Source of the DNA: Bradyrhizobium sp. SRS-191
GTDB lineage: Bacteria; Pseudomonadota; Alphaproteobacteria; Rhizobiales; Xanthobacteraceae
Direction: 5' to 3'
Assembly: GCF_024586915.1 (NCBI RefSeq)
Contig: NZ_JANBVS010000011.1
Location: 124,001 to 188,000 of the forward strand
Length of the DNA: 64,000 nt
In this document: positions 34,631 through 42,171 of the stretch, one piece after another
How the letters are laid out: each line of letters begins with the position of its first letter
Numbering within the stretch: the first letter of the stretch is position 1
Made by a program: the position numbers and the translations under genes
The notes under the pieces: generated by a model
Database searches by the model: none
What the model was told of the DNA's origin: nothing
The model's input: the letters and a program-made list of their open reading frames with translations, nothing else

Positions 34631-34666
34631 GGGATCGGCGTGTCGTCGGCAACGACAACCCGTGAA

Positions 34667-34800
34667 CCGTAGGGTGGGCAAAGCGTCGCAGCAAGGCGGC
34701 GCGTGCCCACCATCGGCGGCAATGGGAGCGGGCGGTGGGCACGGCGCGCGAGACACTGTGCCTGACGTTGGCAGAGAGGCGCGCCTTTGCCCACACTACG
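34667..34800. repeat. Dispersed repeat family, copy 3
   Basis: About 134 bases, starting CCGTAGGGTGGGCAAAGCG and ending TTTGCCCACACTACG, with the GCGTGCCCACC / GGTGGGCACGGCGCG pair inside. Confidence 0.85.
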
Positions 34801-34836
34801 TTGCCGAGCGCGTGGAAGATGAATCGCGGTGCAGGT

Positions 34837-35005
34837 GAATGCGCCCTCTCCCCTTGCGGGAGAGGGCATGTAGGACAGTGCAACGAATGCGGTTGGGTGA
34901 GGGGTATGTCTCTACGAGTGCCGTGCGCGGACAGATACCCCTCACCCGACTGCGGATGGCGATGGGCCGGTGATGCCCTCTCCCGCAAGGGGAGAGGGCG
35001 CATTC
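34837..35005. repeat. Long perfect inverted repeat element
   Basis: Left arm 34837-34869 and right arm 34973-35005 are exact 33-base reverse complements, separated by about 103 bases. Each arm is itself a hairpin around CCTCTCCC-CTTGC-GGGAGAGGG. The loop carries CTCACCC and GGGTGAGGGG segments that pair as well. The compound palindrome is typical of Bradyrhizobium intergenic elements. It lies between the short-chain dehydrogenase and the P450. Confidence 0.85.
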
Positions 35006-35081
35006 ACGAGCACCGCGCGCGTTTCCTCATCAGGACCTGCGATGATGATTTGATAGTCCATTATTTGTTTGCGACGAGGCC

Positions 35082-36239
35082 TCACTCCACCACGATCACC
35101 GCGTCGCGCAGCTCGTAGCCGCTGCTCACGGGGTTCGTGGTCTTGGTCGGGCGCTGCTCCAGCCGCAGGCCGGGGACGCGCATCAGCTGGTCGAGGAAGA
35201 TCGCGGCCTCGTGCAGCGCGACTGCGGCGCCGGGGCAGCGGTGGGGGCCGTCGCCGAAACTCATCAGGCTGGCAGAGCCCTTCGCGGGGCGGACGCGATC
35301 GGGGTCGAGTTGATGCGGACAGGCGCCGGCGGCGGCTTCGTCGCGGTTGGCGGCGCCGATATCGATCTCCACCAGGCTGTGGTCCGGGATCGTGATCGCG
35401 CCCGTCTCGGTGTGCAGCGTCATCGCGCAGGCCGTGCGGCGCTTCAGCGTCGACACGACCGGCTCCAGCCGCAGCACCTCCTCGAGAATGCCGATGCGCC
35501 CCGGCTCATCGGCGGCGAGGAAGCGCGCGCGCAGATCGTCGTGCTCGAACAGGCGCAAGCCGGCCATCACGATGAACTCGCGCGTGGTCGCCATGCCGGC
35601 GGCGCCATAGGTCAGGCATTCGGTCAGGATCTCGCGATTGGAATAGCCCTCGGCGATCAGATGCGAGATGACGTCCTCGCGCGGCTGACGGCGGCGGGCG
35701 CGAATGGCCGGGCGGACGTCGAACAGATAGAAGGCGAGGGTGCGGAACTGGCCGAAGACGGCGTTGCGCAAGGTCGCGATCGCGCCCCGGCCCATGGGTG
35801 CGGCGAAGAAGCGGTTCAGCCGCGCCGCCATCGCCTCGCGCGGACTATCGGTCAGCCCGATGATGTCGGCGGCCACGGCGACCGCGAGCGTCAGGCTCAT
35901 GTCGTCGAGGCGGGCGCGCCGGCTCCGACAAAACTGCGCCACGAGGTCGCGGCTCGTCGCCTCCATCAGCGCGCAATAGCGCGTGGCCACCACGCGCGGC
36001 GTGAAGAAGCGGGCGGTGGCGCTGCGCTGCTTCTGATGCGGCTCGCCGTCCTGATACAGCACCGGCGCATGGCGCGGGCCGATGAAGCGATGCACCAGCT
36101 CGGCATTGAAACCGGCCTGCCGCACATCGCCGGAGCGCAGCACCTCGCGGGCGGCTGCGAAGCGATCGATCCGGATGAAACCCGGTCCGGCATCTTGCGG
36201 CGTGCCCGTCGATTGGCGGAGGGAGGAGGGAGCGGTCAT
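35082..36239 (-). CDS. Cytochrome P450
   Basis: A 385-residue soluble cytochrome P450. Landmarks: the I-helix oxygen-activation segment with A(A)GMATTRE, the K-helix Glu-x-x-Arg in EEVLRLEP, and the haem-ligand loop FGDGPHRCPGA with Cys335 as axial ligand. The family hydroxylates or otherwise oxidises small molecules using ferredoxin and reductase partners, which are not encoded nearby. The sequence is shorter at the N-terminus than some P450s (about 400 is usual), so the start ATG at 36239 may be right or slightly early. The substrate is unknown. Confidence 0.9.
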   Translation of the reverse strand: MTAPSSLRQSTGTPQDAGPGFIRIDRFAAAREVLRSGDVRQAGFNAELVHRFIGPRHAPVLYQDGEPHQKQRSATARFFTPRVVATRYCALMEATSRDLVAQFCRSRRARLDDMSLTLAVAVAADIIGLTDSPREAMAARLNRFFAAPMGRGAIATLRNAVFGQFRTLAFYLFDVRPAIRARRRQPREDVISHLIAEGYSNREILTECLTYGAAGMATTREFIVMAGLRLFEHDDLRARFLAADEPGRIGILEEVLRLEPVVSTLKRRTACAMTLHTETGAITIPDHSLVEIDIGAANRDEAAAGACPHQLDPDRVRPAKGSASLMSFGDGPHRCPGAAVALHEAAIFLDQLMRVPGLRLEQRPTKTTNPVSSGYELRDAVIVVE

Positions 36240-36552
36240 GCTGAAGCTTGTGGCCCGATCTGGAACTGGCGTTGCTGCCGGACGTGGCAGTGGTCAATCT
36301 CAGGTGGGGCGGACGTGCGCGGGATCAATCGCTGCTCGCGCGATGATGATCAGGCCTTGCCGAGCCGTGAATGGCTTCGCTTTGTCGCACGGGCCGGCAC
36401 AGCGACGTTGCGCGATGAAGCAACTTCAGGTTGAAAAATCATCTGATATGGGTTCCAATCGGGCCTGTCGAATCTCTCCCACCTCCGGAAGACATGGCGT
36501 TGCCATCCTTCGGATCGCTGCCCGCCGGATTTCAATCACCAAGGAGTTTTTC
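36240..36552. other. Divergent intergenic region
   Basis: About 310 bases between the P450 (minus) and the exported protein (plus). It must hold both promoters. No gene, strong hairpin or operator was recognised. Confidence 0.45.
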
Positions 36553-38100
36553 ATGCGCATTGCCTTTGCCCTGTCGACGCTCTCCATGGCCCTGGGATCA
36601 ACCATCCTCGGCTGGGGACTGACCACGCCGCGCCCTGCGCAGGCGTTCCTGGAGGACATTTGCGTTCAGCGCGAAGGCACCGGGATCAGGAATTGCCTCG
36701 CGCCGGCCAGCGCGTGCAAGGATCCCGCGGAGGCGCTCAACCGGGGCTGTCTGCTCGAGGCGGTGCAGTTCGCCGTCATCCCGCCGGGCCGCAGCATGAT
36801 CCATGCCGACTCGACCTATTTCATCGCCCAGGCGCTCGGTTATCGCGCCGACGTCGCCTATTGGATCGCGGCCTACAACGAGAACGCCGACTACGCGCAA
36901 TATGTGCCGATCGATCAATGCGGCGGCCTGGCCAGCAAGAACAATTCCGGCGCCAGCTACATCACCGCCTGGTTCAACGGCTTCCAGCGCACCAACAACT
37001 CTACCGACGGGCCGCTGTATCACTATTTGCTGAACTTTTCGCCGAACGGGCAGGGCACCGACGTGCACGGCGCCAGCGGCGTCCAGGCGGTGTATCCCTT
37101 CCATTATCCGCCGCCGGGCTATCCCATCACCATCGATGATGTCTATCAGGGAACGCTGTACAATCTCCGGCAATGGGCAATGAAGCCCGACGACGGTCCG
37201 GGGCTGCTGTGCACGGCCGGCTATACGGTGCCCAACGGCTCCTCTAATTTCAGCGGCCCGAAATGTCTGGCGAACGTACCGCTCAGCGGCAATGTGCCGC
37301 TGCTCGAGAACTACGCCATCGGGCCGGCCATCAACGTGATGTCCGGGCCGAAGGTTCTCGACAACAAGCACCCCGAGCATGTCGTCGACTACACCAAGCT
37401 CAAGTCCTGGCTGGAGGAGAAGCCTCGCACCACCGGCGTGCTGTTCGACGACCCGAAGAAGCCGCCGGTGCCGGTGCAGATCGCCCGCATCGGGCTCTAT
37501 CTGCACTCCCTGCAGGATGCCTCGTCGCACGGCACCTTCTGCGGCGACGACGCGCCGTCACCGCCCGGCGGCTCGGACGCCGGCAGCTACATGATCATGA
37601 GCTCCGGGAGCATCAAGCTGGTGTTCGGCACCTATTGCGCGACGGGGCCGCATCTGGCGAGCCACGTCCAGGAGACCGGCACCGGCGACACCAGCCTGCC
37701 GCTGCGCGACTACGTGGCGCTGAACAACACGCTCGACGAGCTGATCCTGTTCGGCAACAACGTCGCCAAGAAACGCGGCTGGATCGTCAATCCCAGCCTG
37801 CTGCCGCCCAACGTCGTCGGGGGGAAGAGCGCCGCCGGCGACAGCGCCGCCGATCTGAAGTCGCGTCTCATCGGCCGCATCGTCTCGGGGCAGCAATGGT
37901 CCCGCGCGGAGGTCTACAATTCCGGCGTCATCACCTTTCCGCTGCAACGCACCGACGCCCAGGACCGCCTGAACACGATGAACGCCGCGCTCGGCGCCTA
38001 TTCGAAGCGGCTCACCAACGCCAACCCCAAGCTGACCCCGCTGAAGCCGATGCCGGGCAATTCTTTCGACCCGAACGACAAGTCAGTGTGCTTCAAGTAA
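36553..38100 (+). CDS. Large exported protein with phospholipase C/S1-P1-like His motif
   Basis: 515 residues with a classic signal peptide (hydrophobic core about 5-24, cleavage near AQA). The mature part is Cys-containing (CVQREG, NCLAPASAC, GCLLEA, CGG, LLCTAG, KCLANV, FCGDD, YCATG) and probably disulfide-linked. The segment LYLHSLQDASSHG at about 316-327 (His318, Asp322, His326) matches the HSLQDxxSH motif of zinc-dependent phospholipase C and S1/P1-type nucleases, and IAAYNENADYAQY earlier is reminiscent of their substrate loop. I infer a secreted metal-dependent hydrolase; it could equally be a new family. AAGGAG precedes the ATG at 36553. It shares its upstream region with the divergent P450. 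Confidence 0.78.
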   Translation: MRIAFALSTLSMALGSTILGWGLTTPRPAQAFLEDICVQREGTGIRNCLAPASACKDPAEALNRGCLLEAVQFAVIPPGRSMIHADSTYFIAQALGYRADVAYWIAAYNENADYAQYVPIDQCGGLASKNNSGASYITAWFNGFQRTNNSTDGPLYHYLLNFSPNGQGTDVHGASGVQAVYPFHYPPPGYPITIDDVYQGTLYNLRQWAMKPDDGPGLLCTAGYTVPNGSSNFSGPKCLANVPLSGNVPLLENYAIGPAINVMSGPKVLDNKHPEHVVDYTKLKSWLEEKPRTTGVLFDDPKKPPVPVQIARIGLYLHSLQDASSHGTFCGDDAPSPPGGSDAGSYMIMSSGSIKLVFGTYCATGPHLASHVQETGTGDTSLPLRDYVALNNTLDELILFGNNVAKKRGWIVNPSLLPPNVVGGKSAAGDSAADLKSRLIGRIVSGQQWSRAEVYNSGVITFPLQRTDAQDRLNTMNAALGAYSKRLTNANPKLTPLKPMPGNSFDPNDKSVCFK

Positions 38101-38117
38101 GGACGCCGAGCGAGCTA

Positions 38118-38237
38118 CCGTAGGGTGGGCAAAGCGCCGCCGCAAGGCGGCGCGTGCCCACCACCGCCACCATCCGCGCCGCGGTGGTCACGATGCGACG
38201 TGGCTTTGTCGCGTTCGCTTCTTCGCCCACCCTACAG
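38118..38237. repeat. Dispersed repeat family, copy 4
   Basis: About 120 bases, from CCGTAGGGTGGGCAAAGCGCCGC to CCCACCCTACAG. It is shorter and more diverged in the middle than copies 1-3 but keeps both termini. It lies between the exported protein and the toxin gene. Confidence 0.85.
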
Positions 38238-38258
38238 CAGACCACCTTCGACCGGAGT

Positions 38259-38549
38259 TCAATCCTCTGGAAGCCAGGGCTGCTGCGCAGCATGATGGAT
38301 GTGGAGGATCTCGATCGTATCGTCCTTGATGCGATAGAAGATCGTGTAGGGATAGCGTCCGAGCGGAACTGCGCGGACGTCGCGATGAGTAACGACGCGC
38401 CGCGCGCTGGAAGGCCAACGTGCGATGTGGGCCACGACCCGTTTGATGCGCTGTTCCACGGCCTGTGCGACGGTCGGGTAGTGATCAACGAGCCAGTCGG
38501 CTATGTCTGCCAGATCGCTGATGGCTTCGGCTGGGTAAACGACCCTCAT
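38259..38549 (-). CDS. ParE/RelE-family toxin
   Basis: A 96-residue basic protein with the ParE/RelE pattern: VYPAEAISDLADIADWLVDHYP, then an Arg-rich helix and a beta core with VPLGRYPYTIFYRIKDDTIEILHIHH. ParE-type toxins poison gyrase, while RelE-type toxins cleave ribosome-bound mRNA; the two folds cannot be separated reliably by eye. The gene starts 4 bases inside the end of the antitoxin gene (ATGA overlap), as is normal for such pairs. Confidence 0.88.
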   Translation of the reverse strand: MRVVYPAEAISDLADIADWLVDHYPTVAQAVEQRIKRVVAHIARWPSSARRVVTHRDVRAVPLGRYPYTIFYRIKDDTIEILHIHHAAQQPWLPED

Positions 38550-38782
38550 CGGGCGTGGAATTTGGCAAACGCCGCTTCGACGTCTTCCTCGCTGGCGAAC
38601 CGTCCTTCGTTCGCAGCGCGCAGGCCACGATTGATGCCCGCCAGCTCCTGATCGCTCGGTTGATATTCACCGCCCGCCACGCCGGCGTCGATCTCGAGCG
38701 CCAGCTCGGCAAGCTCGTCCTGCAGCTCGGCCGGCCAAGCCGCGACCCGTTCAAGAACGTCTGTGAGCTTTTTTGTCTTCAT
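38546..38782 (-). CDS. Antitoxin of the ParE/RelE-type toxin
   Basis: A 78-residue acidic protein encoded immediately upstream of the toxin with 4 bases of overlap. The helix-rich start (LTDVLERVAAWPAELQDELAE) is followed by a Glu/Ala-rich C-terminus ending AFAKFHAR that should wrap the toxin. Antitoxins of this length usually also bind their own promoter. The DNA-binding fold could not be assigned. Confidence 0.85.
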   Translation of the reverse strand: MKTKKLTDVLERVAAWPAELQDELAELALEIDAGVAGGEYQPSDQELAGINRGLRAANEGRFASEEDVEAAFAKFHAR

Positions 38783-38995
38783 GGCACCAGACTAGCGCAA
38801 AGCTGATCGGCTGTCATGGGTGGCCAAATATTGGCCGACACCGCTGATCCGCGCTATGAATTCTCACCCAGGACCATCTGCCATGTCCCGCCTTCACTAG
38901 ATCAGCCGCTTGCCGGGCGGACGCCGTGGCATTGTTTGTGAAAGGGATAACCGCTAAACGCGCAGATCGGAACGAGCCTCACCCGGGAGATCATC

Positions 38996-39124
38996 ATGGC
39001 CAACGAAAAAGGCCCGAACATCAAGAAGAAGGCCAAGTGCAAGAACTGCGAAGGCAAGGGCCTGGTCAAGAAGGGCGACAAGGTGCTGAAGTGCCAGCGC
39101 TGTCACGGAACGGGGCTGCGCTAG
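38996..39124 (+). CDS. Miniprotein with two CxxCxGxG motifs (DnaJ-type zinc finger)
   Basis: A 42-residue open frame beginning MANEKGPNIKKK and carrying CKNCEGKG and CQRCHGTG, two CxxCxGxG repeats 14 residues apart, then LR and the stop. Two such repeats are exactly the pieces that chelate one zinc in the DnaJ cysteine-rich domain, so this looks like a free-standing single zinc module. The remainder is Lys-rich. CGGGAGA lies just upstream of the ATG at 38996. It may be a zinc-dependent chaperone cofactor or a nucleic acid-binding peptide. It is too short for most gene finders; codon use looks normal. Confidence 0.72.
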   Translation: MANEKGPNIKKKAKCKNCEGKGLVKKGDKVLKCQRCHGTGLR

Positions 39125-39300
39125 GCCGAGGCCCTGGCGCGCATCGCCACGGCTCGCGGCGTCGTGTCCGATACGGATGAGCAGCGGGCTTGGGAGATGG
39201 CGATGGCGGCAGAGCAGTGCGCCGGCCGCCAAGCCTGATCCCTCGCTCGTTCCCCCCATCATGTGCTACGCATGCCGTCGGTATCCGACGGGGAGGTCGC

Positions 39301-39615
39301 ATGGAGCAAGCGGTCATCGTTCATCTTCCGCTGAAGGAAGGGCAGTTCGGATCAGAGCGTGAATGCGCTGACATTGCCGATCTGGCGGATCGGCTGAGCA
39401 AGGCCATCGATGACCACAATGTCGGCGAGTTCGACGGCGACGAGTTCGGTGGCGGACGCTGCGTACTCTACATGTACGGTCCCAACGCCGACCGGCTGTT
39501 CGAGGTCATCGCTCCGGTGCTGAAAACGACGCCCTCGGTACGCGGCGGCTTCGTGATCAAGCGCTACGGTGAAGCGAGGGACCCCGCGGCGACCGAGGTT
39601 CGCGTGAACCTGTGA
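39301..39615 (+). CDS. Hypothetical 104-residue protein
   Basis: A soluble protein that begins VIVHLPLKEGQFGSERECADIADLAD, then SKAIDDHNVGEFDGDEFGGGRCVLYMYGPNADRLFEVI and ends VKTTP-like/FVIKRYGEARDP. The alternating beta/alpha pattern with an acidic loop suggests a small alpha-beta sandwich. There is no signal peptide. GGGGAGG precedes the ATG at 39301. I have seen similar short proteins in Proteobacteria but cannot name the family. Confidence 0.75.
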   Translation: MEQAVIVHLPLKEGQFGSERECADIADLADRLSKAIDDHNVGEFDGDEFGGGRCVLYMYGPNADRLFEVIAPVLKTTPSVRGGFVIKRYGEARDPAATEVRVNL

Positions 39616-39670
39616 TCATCATCGAATGGTCGGTGGTCAGCGCGATGACCTGCGGTAGGTAGGCAAAGTT

Positions 39671-39756
39671 CGTAGCCCGGATGAGCGTAGCGACATCCGG
39701 CGTCTCCAGCGCCCGCAGTGATGAACCCGGATGTCGCTACGCTCATCCGGGCTACG
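39671..39756. repeat. Perfect 30-bp inverted repeat (bidirectional terminator-like)
   Basis: Left arm 39671-39700 (CGTAGCCCGGATGAGCGTAG, continuing) and right arm 39727-39756 are exact reverse complements across a 26-base loop. It separates the convergent hypothetical gene (ends 39615) and phosphoesterase gene. The phosphoesterase stop codon (TAG, 39752-39754) lies in the right arm, so the element defines that protein's C-terminus. Confidence 0.85.
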
Positions 39757-40519
39757 CGACCTCCACAACCAGGGCCGGATCGAAGTCCGGGTTCTCCTTG
39801 CCATAGCCGTGCGGGTTGCAGATCACGCGCGTGGCGCCGACGCGATAGTCCGAGGGCGTGTGGATGTGGCCGTGGACCCAAAGCGCCGGCTGCGTGGCCA
39901 GGATCAGCGCTGAGAGGTCGGAGGCGTAGGCGGCGGTGACGCGGTCATTCCGATATTTCTCGGCGACCGAGCCCCAGCCGGGGGCGTGGTGGGTGACGAC
40001 GACGGTCGGGCCGTCGAACGGTGTCTCCAGCACGCTCGTCAGCCAGGTGCGCGATGCCCGGTGCAGTCCGAGCGCCTCCTGCGGCCGGAAGCGCAGCCAG
40101 GGCTGCTTGCGCCAGGTGATGCGGCGATGGTCGTTCATCCGGTCGCGGCACACCGCCATCGTATGCACCTCGCTGCCGGGACCGAAGATGGCATAGTCGG
40201 TCCACAGCGTGCAGCCGACGAAGCGCACGCCCGCGATTTCGACCGCCGCGTTCTCCAAGAGATGCACCGAGAACCGCGCCGCCTCGGCCCGCGCCAGCTT
40301 CAGCTCCTCAGGGAAGGTGCGCTGATAGAATTCGTGGTTGCCCATCACCATCACGATCGGGACCGGCTCCGGCACGATCTCGCGCAACCGCGCAAATCCG
40401 TTCACCGCCCCCTCGCAGACATCGCCGGCGACGACGACCACATCGACCCCGGGCAGGTCGGCGATCGGCTTGATGTCGGCCACGTCGGCGTGGAGGTCGG
40501 AGAAGATGTGGAGGTGCAT
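39752..40519 (-). CDS. Calcineurin-like metallophosphoesterase
   Basis: A 255-residue cytosolic phosphoesterase with all the family signatures: SDLHAD (Asp8, His10), the GDV motif in VVVAGDVCEG, GNHEFY, THHAPGW and HGHIHTP. Such enzymes use a two-metal centre on phosphodiesters or phosphomonoesters; the substrate is undetermined. The start ATG at 40519 begins the MHLHIFSDLH strand. The stop codon is contributed by an intergenic palindrome at 39671-39756. Confidence 0.92.
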   Translation of the reverse strand: MHLHIFSDLHADVADIKPIADLPGVDVVVVAGDVCEGAVNGFARLREIVPEPVPIVMVMGNHEFYQRTFPEELKLARAEAARFSVHLLENAAVEIAGVRFVGCTLWTDYAIFGPGSEVHTMAVCRDRMNDHRRITWRKQPWLRFRPQEALGLHRASRTWLTSVLETPFDGPTVVVTHHAPGWGSVAEKYRNDRVTAAYASDLSALILATQPALWVHGHIHTPSDYRVGATRVICNPHGYGKENPDFDPALVVEVA

Positions 40520-40666
40520 GGGGGCCGAGATGTAGCCCAGGGTTCACAGCGCGGGGCGAGTTAGCGAAGCGCAACGCGCCGCTCCGGTCAAGCGGGGGAC
40601 GGCGGTCCGCCCCTCAATCAATCGCCGACTCGGCTCGTTTTGCTATTTGCGCGCAATGGTTCGAAA

Positions 40667-41632
40667 TTATGAGTCCAAGTTGGTATCCACCTTTTTAAGA
40701 AAGAGCTGGCCAAGATGGCAATGAAGGATCCACTGTTCTTTCTTTGCGCATCCAGGTGCTTGAACGGATGTTTGGATTCGAACCATCCCATTTTCGTTCC
40801 AGGCTATTCGCCTCGCAATTTGTAACGGTATCGTTGCTCTATGAGACTCGTGCATGCCTTCTTTGAAGATCGGTACTCCCGGCGGAGCCGCTAATGTCCG
40901 TCGATAAATGTTCTGTGCGGGACCTGTATCTGTGGAGATTAGACGAACTAATCGGAAAGAGTCCGAGGAGAAAGGAACTCGGATCAGATCGTCGATCCAC
41001 AACTCGATGATTGCGAAATACGCGGGGGTCGGCGAGAAATTAACAATATCGCACTGCAAGAAGAACGTTTTGGACATTTCCTCGCTATCGTCGAACTCGG
41101 GCTCGTATAAATTTCCGCCATCTACAAAGCAAAGCTGTATCTCCAGATCCGGGTTCGTGGACCTACGCATGATGTCACGTATCTCATAGTCGTGCATCGG
41201 AACCGATTGGAGATTAAAGCGCTTGTAGTACTTTCCATCTGGCGCCTGATGAGGACCAATGTGTGATTGCTCAACGCTAATCACGTAAGAGAACTTACCC
41301 GTCTCCATATCAATACGATCGATCTTAATCCCCGTCATCCGCGGTTGGACCTTCGAATTCAGAATCTGTTCGATCCATTCGCGGGTGATCTTGGGATCTT
41401 GAACACCTTCGTCAATCTTTGAAGGTCTCATTGTGGTCTTGTCTTCCTCGACGCCGTAGACCAGTTGCCCCCCTGCAGAATTGGCGAGAGCGCTCACATC
41501 CTTGCAGAGTTCATCTGGTCCCTTGCCGTCTCGGATGAGTGCGGGGGATGCTTTGTAGTCCAGCGTAAGGCTTTCCTCTAGCCCTTCGTCGACAAGGCGC
41601 TGGAGATCTGCCCTGGTCCTCAGAATCAACAT
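40667..41632 (-). CDS. AlbA_2 (Schlafen-like) domain protein
   Basis: 321 residues. The N-terminal part (about 1-130) matches the AlbA_2/Schlafen-type putative nucleic-acid/NTP-binding domain: EESLTLDYKASPAL with the acidic E...D..K pattern, then CKDVSALANSAGGQLVYGVEED. The rest (about 130-321) is a beta-rich region with DLEIQLCFVDGGNLYEPEFD; I do not recognise it. The DNA is visibly more AT-rich than neighbouring genes, which suggests horizontal acquisition. A small protein gene lies upstream on the same strand 112 bases away. AlbA_2 proteins appear in defence and regulatory contexts; the role here is inferred only. Confidence 0.82.
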   Translation of the reverse strand: MLILRTRADLQRLVDEGLEESLTLDYKASPALIRDGKGPDELCKDVSALANSAGGQLVYGVEEDKTTMRPSKIDEGVQDPKITREWIEQILNSKVQPRMTGIKIDRIDMETGKFSYVISVEQSHIGPHQAPDGKYYKRFNLQSVPMHDYEIRDIMRRSTNPDLEIQLCFVDGGNLYEPEFDDSEEMSKTFFLQCDIVNFSPTPAYFAIIELWIDDLIRVPFSSDSFRLVRLISTDTGPAQNIYRRTLAAPPGVPIFKEGMHESHRATIPLQIARRIAWNENGMVRIQTSVQAPGCAKKEQWILHCHLGQLFLKKVDTNLDS

Positions 41633-41744
41633 TGATTACCGTGATTGATGTCCGAGTATTCTGCGCGAGTTTTGTTGAATCTCATGGTGTAGGGCTAAGG
41701 CGAATTAAACGAGCGCCATTCGCCTTAGATCGTGGGTGGGTAAG

Positions 41745-41918
41745 TTACTTTTCCTTGCGTACTCCCTTGAATGGCTTGTCATCGGCCTTCTGATCCATAA
41801 ATCGGCCGGTGTCAGAGTCGCGTTTGGTCCAGGTATCGTTCTTGGGATTATAGACTTGCGAGCGATCACGAACAGCACCGTTACGGTGGCCGTCACCCTT
41901 CGGAGGATTGGTAGCCAT
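41745..41918 (-). CDS. 57-residue conserved small protein in AT-rich islet
   Basis: A short protein (too short for many gene callers) beginning ATNPPKGDGHRNGAVRDRSQ and followed by YNPKNDTWTKRD, TGRFMDQKADDKPFKGVRKEK. From memory, very similar short proteins with PPKGDGHRNGAVRDRSQ recur in many bacteria. AGGAG lies 7 bases upstream of the ATG at 41918. It is basic and probably unstructured until bound. The upstream position to the AlbA_2 gene suggests a transcriptional unit with it. The function is unknown. Confidence 0.72.
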   Translation of the reverse strand: MATNPPKGDGHRNGAVRDRSQVYNPKNDTWTKRDSDTGRFMDQKADDKPFKGVRKEK

Positions 41919-42083
41919 GTTGGCTCTCCTAGCGATTCACCAAGGCTCCGTCCGACAAATTTTGTCGCCGCCAGTACCTTGGCCGATCTCCGCGGAACTA
42001 AGGGCCAGAGGCGTCTCTAACCCTTGATTGCCATTGCATTGTACTAACCGGATGCGTTGATTCACTGTTCGTTCGGTTTTGCA

Positions 42084-42121
42084 GTCTGCGGCGAAGCCGA
42101 AGCTCGCCGCAGACCTTTCTT
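42084..42121. terminator. Terminator hairpin after nrdJ
   Basis: GTCTGCGGCGA (42084-42094) and TCGCCGCAGAC (42104-42114) form an 11-bp stem with a 9-base loop. A T-rich run (CTTTCTTTT) follows on the plus strand. It lies 58 bases beyond the nrdJ stop, and the A-rich 5' side on the minus strand fits a factor-independent stop in at least the plus direction. Assignment to nrdJ is inferred. Confidence 0.65.
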
Positions 42122-42171
42122 TTCGTTCAACGTTGGCAGCTGCTGCGATCAGCAGTAGAAGGCGCCCTTAA

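Noticed and set aside
36082..36552. Extension of the exported 515-residue protein by about 157 residues upstream
   Set aside because: It would overlap the P450 gene on the other strand and hide a perfect signal peptide; AAGGAG just before 36553 supports the shorter start.
41736..42020. 94-residue plus-strand frame over the 57-residue small protein
   Set aside because: Antisense to a frame with a good ribosome site and a familiar motif, so the minus-strand protein was preferred.
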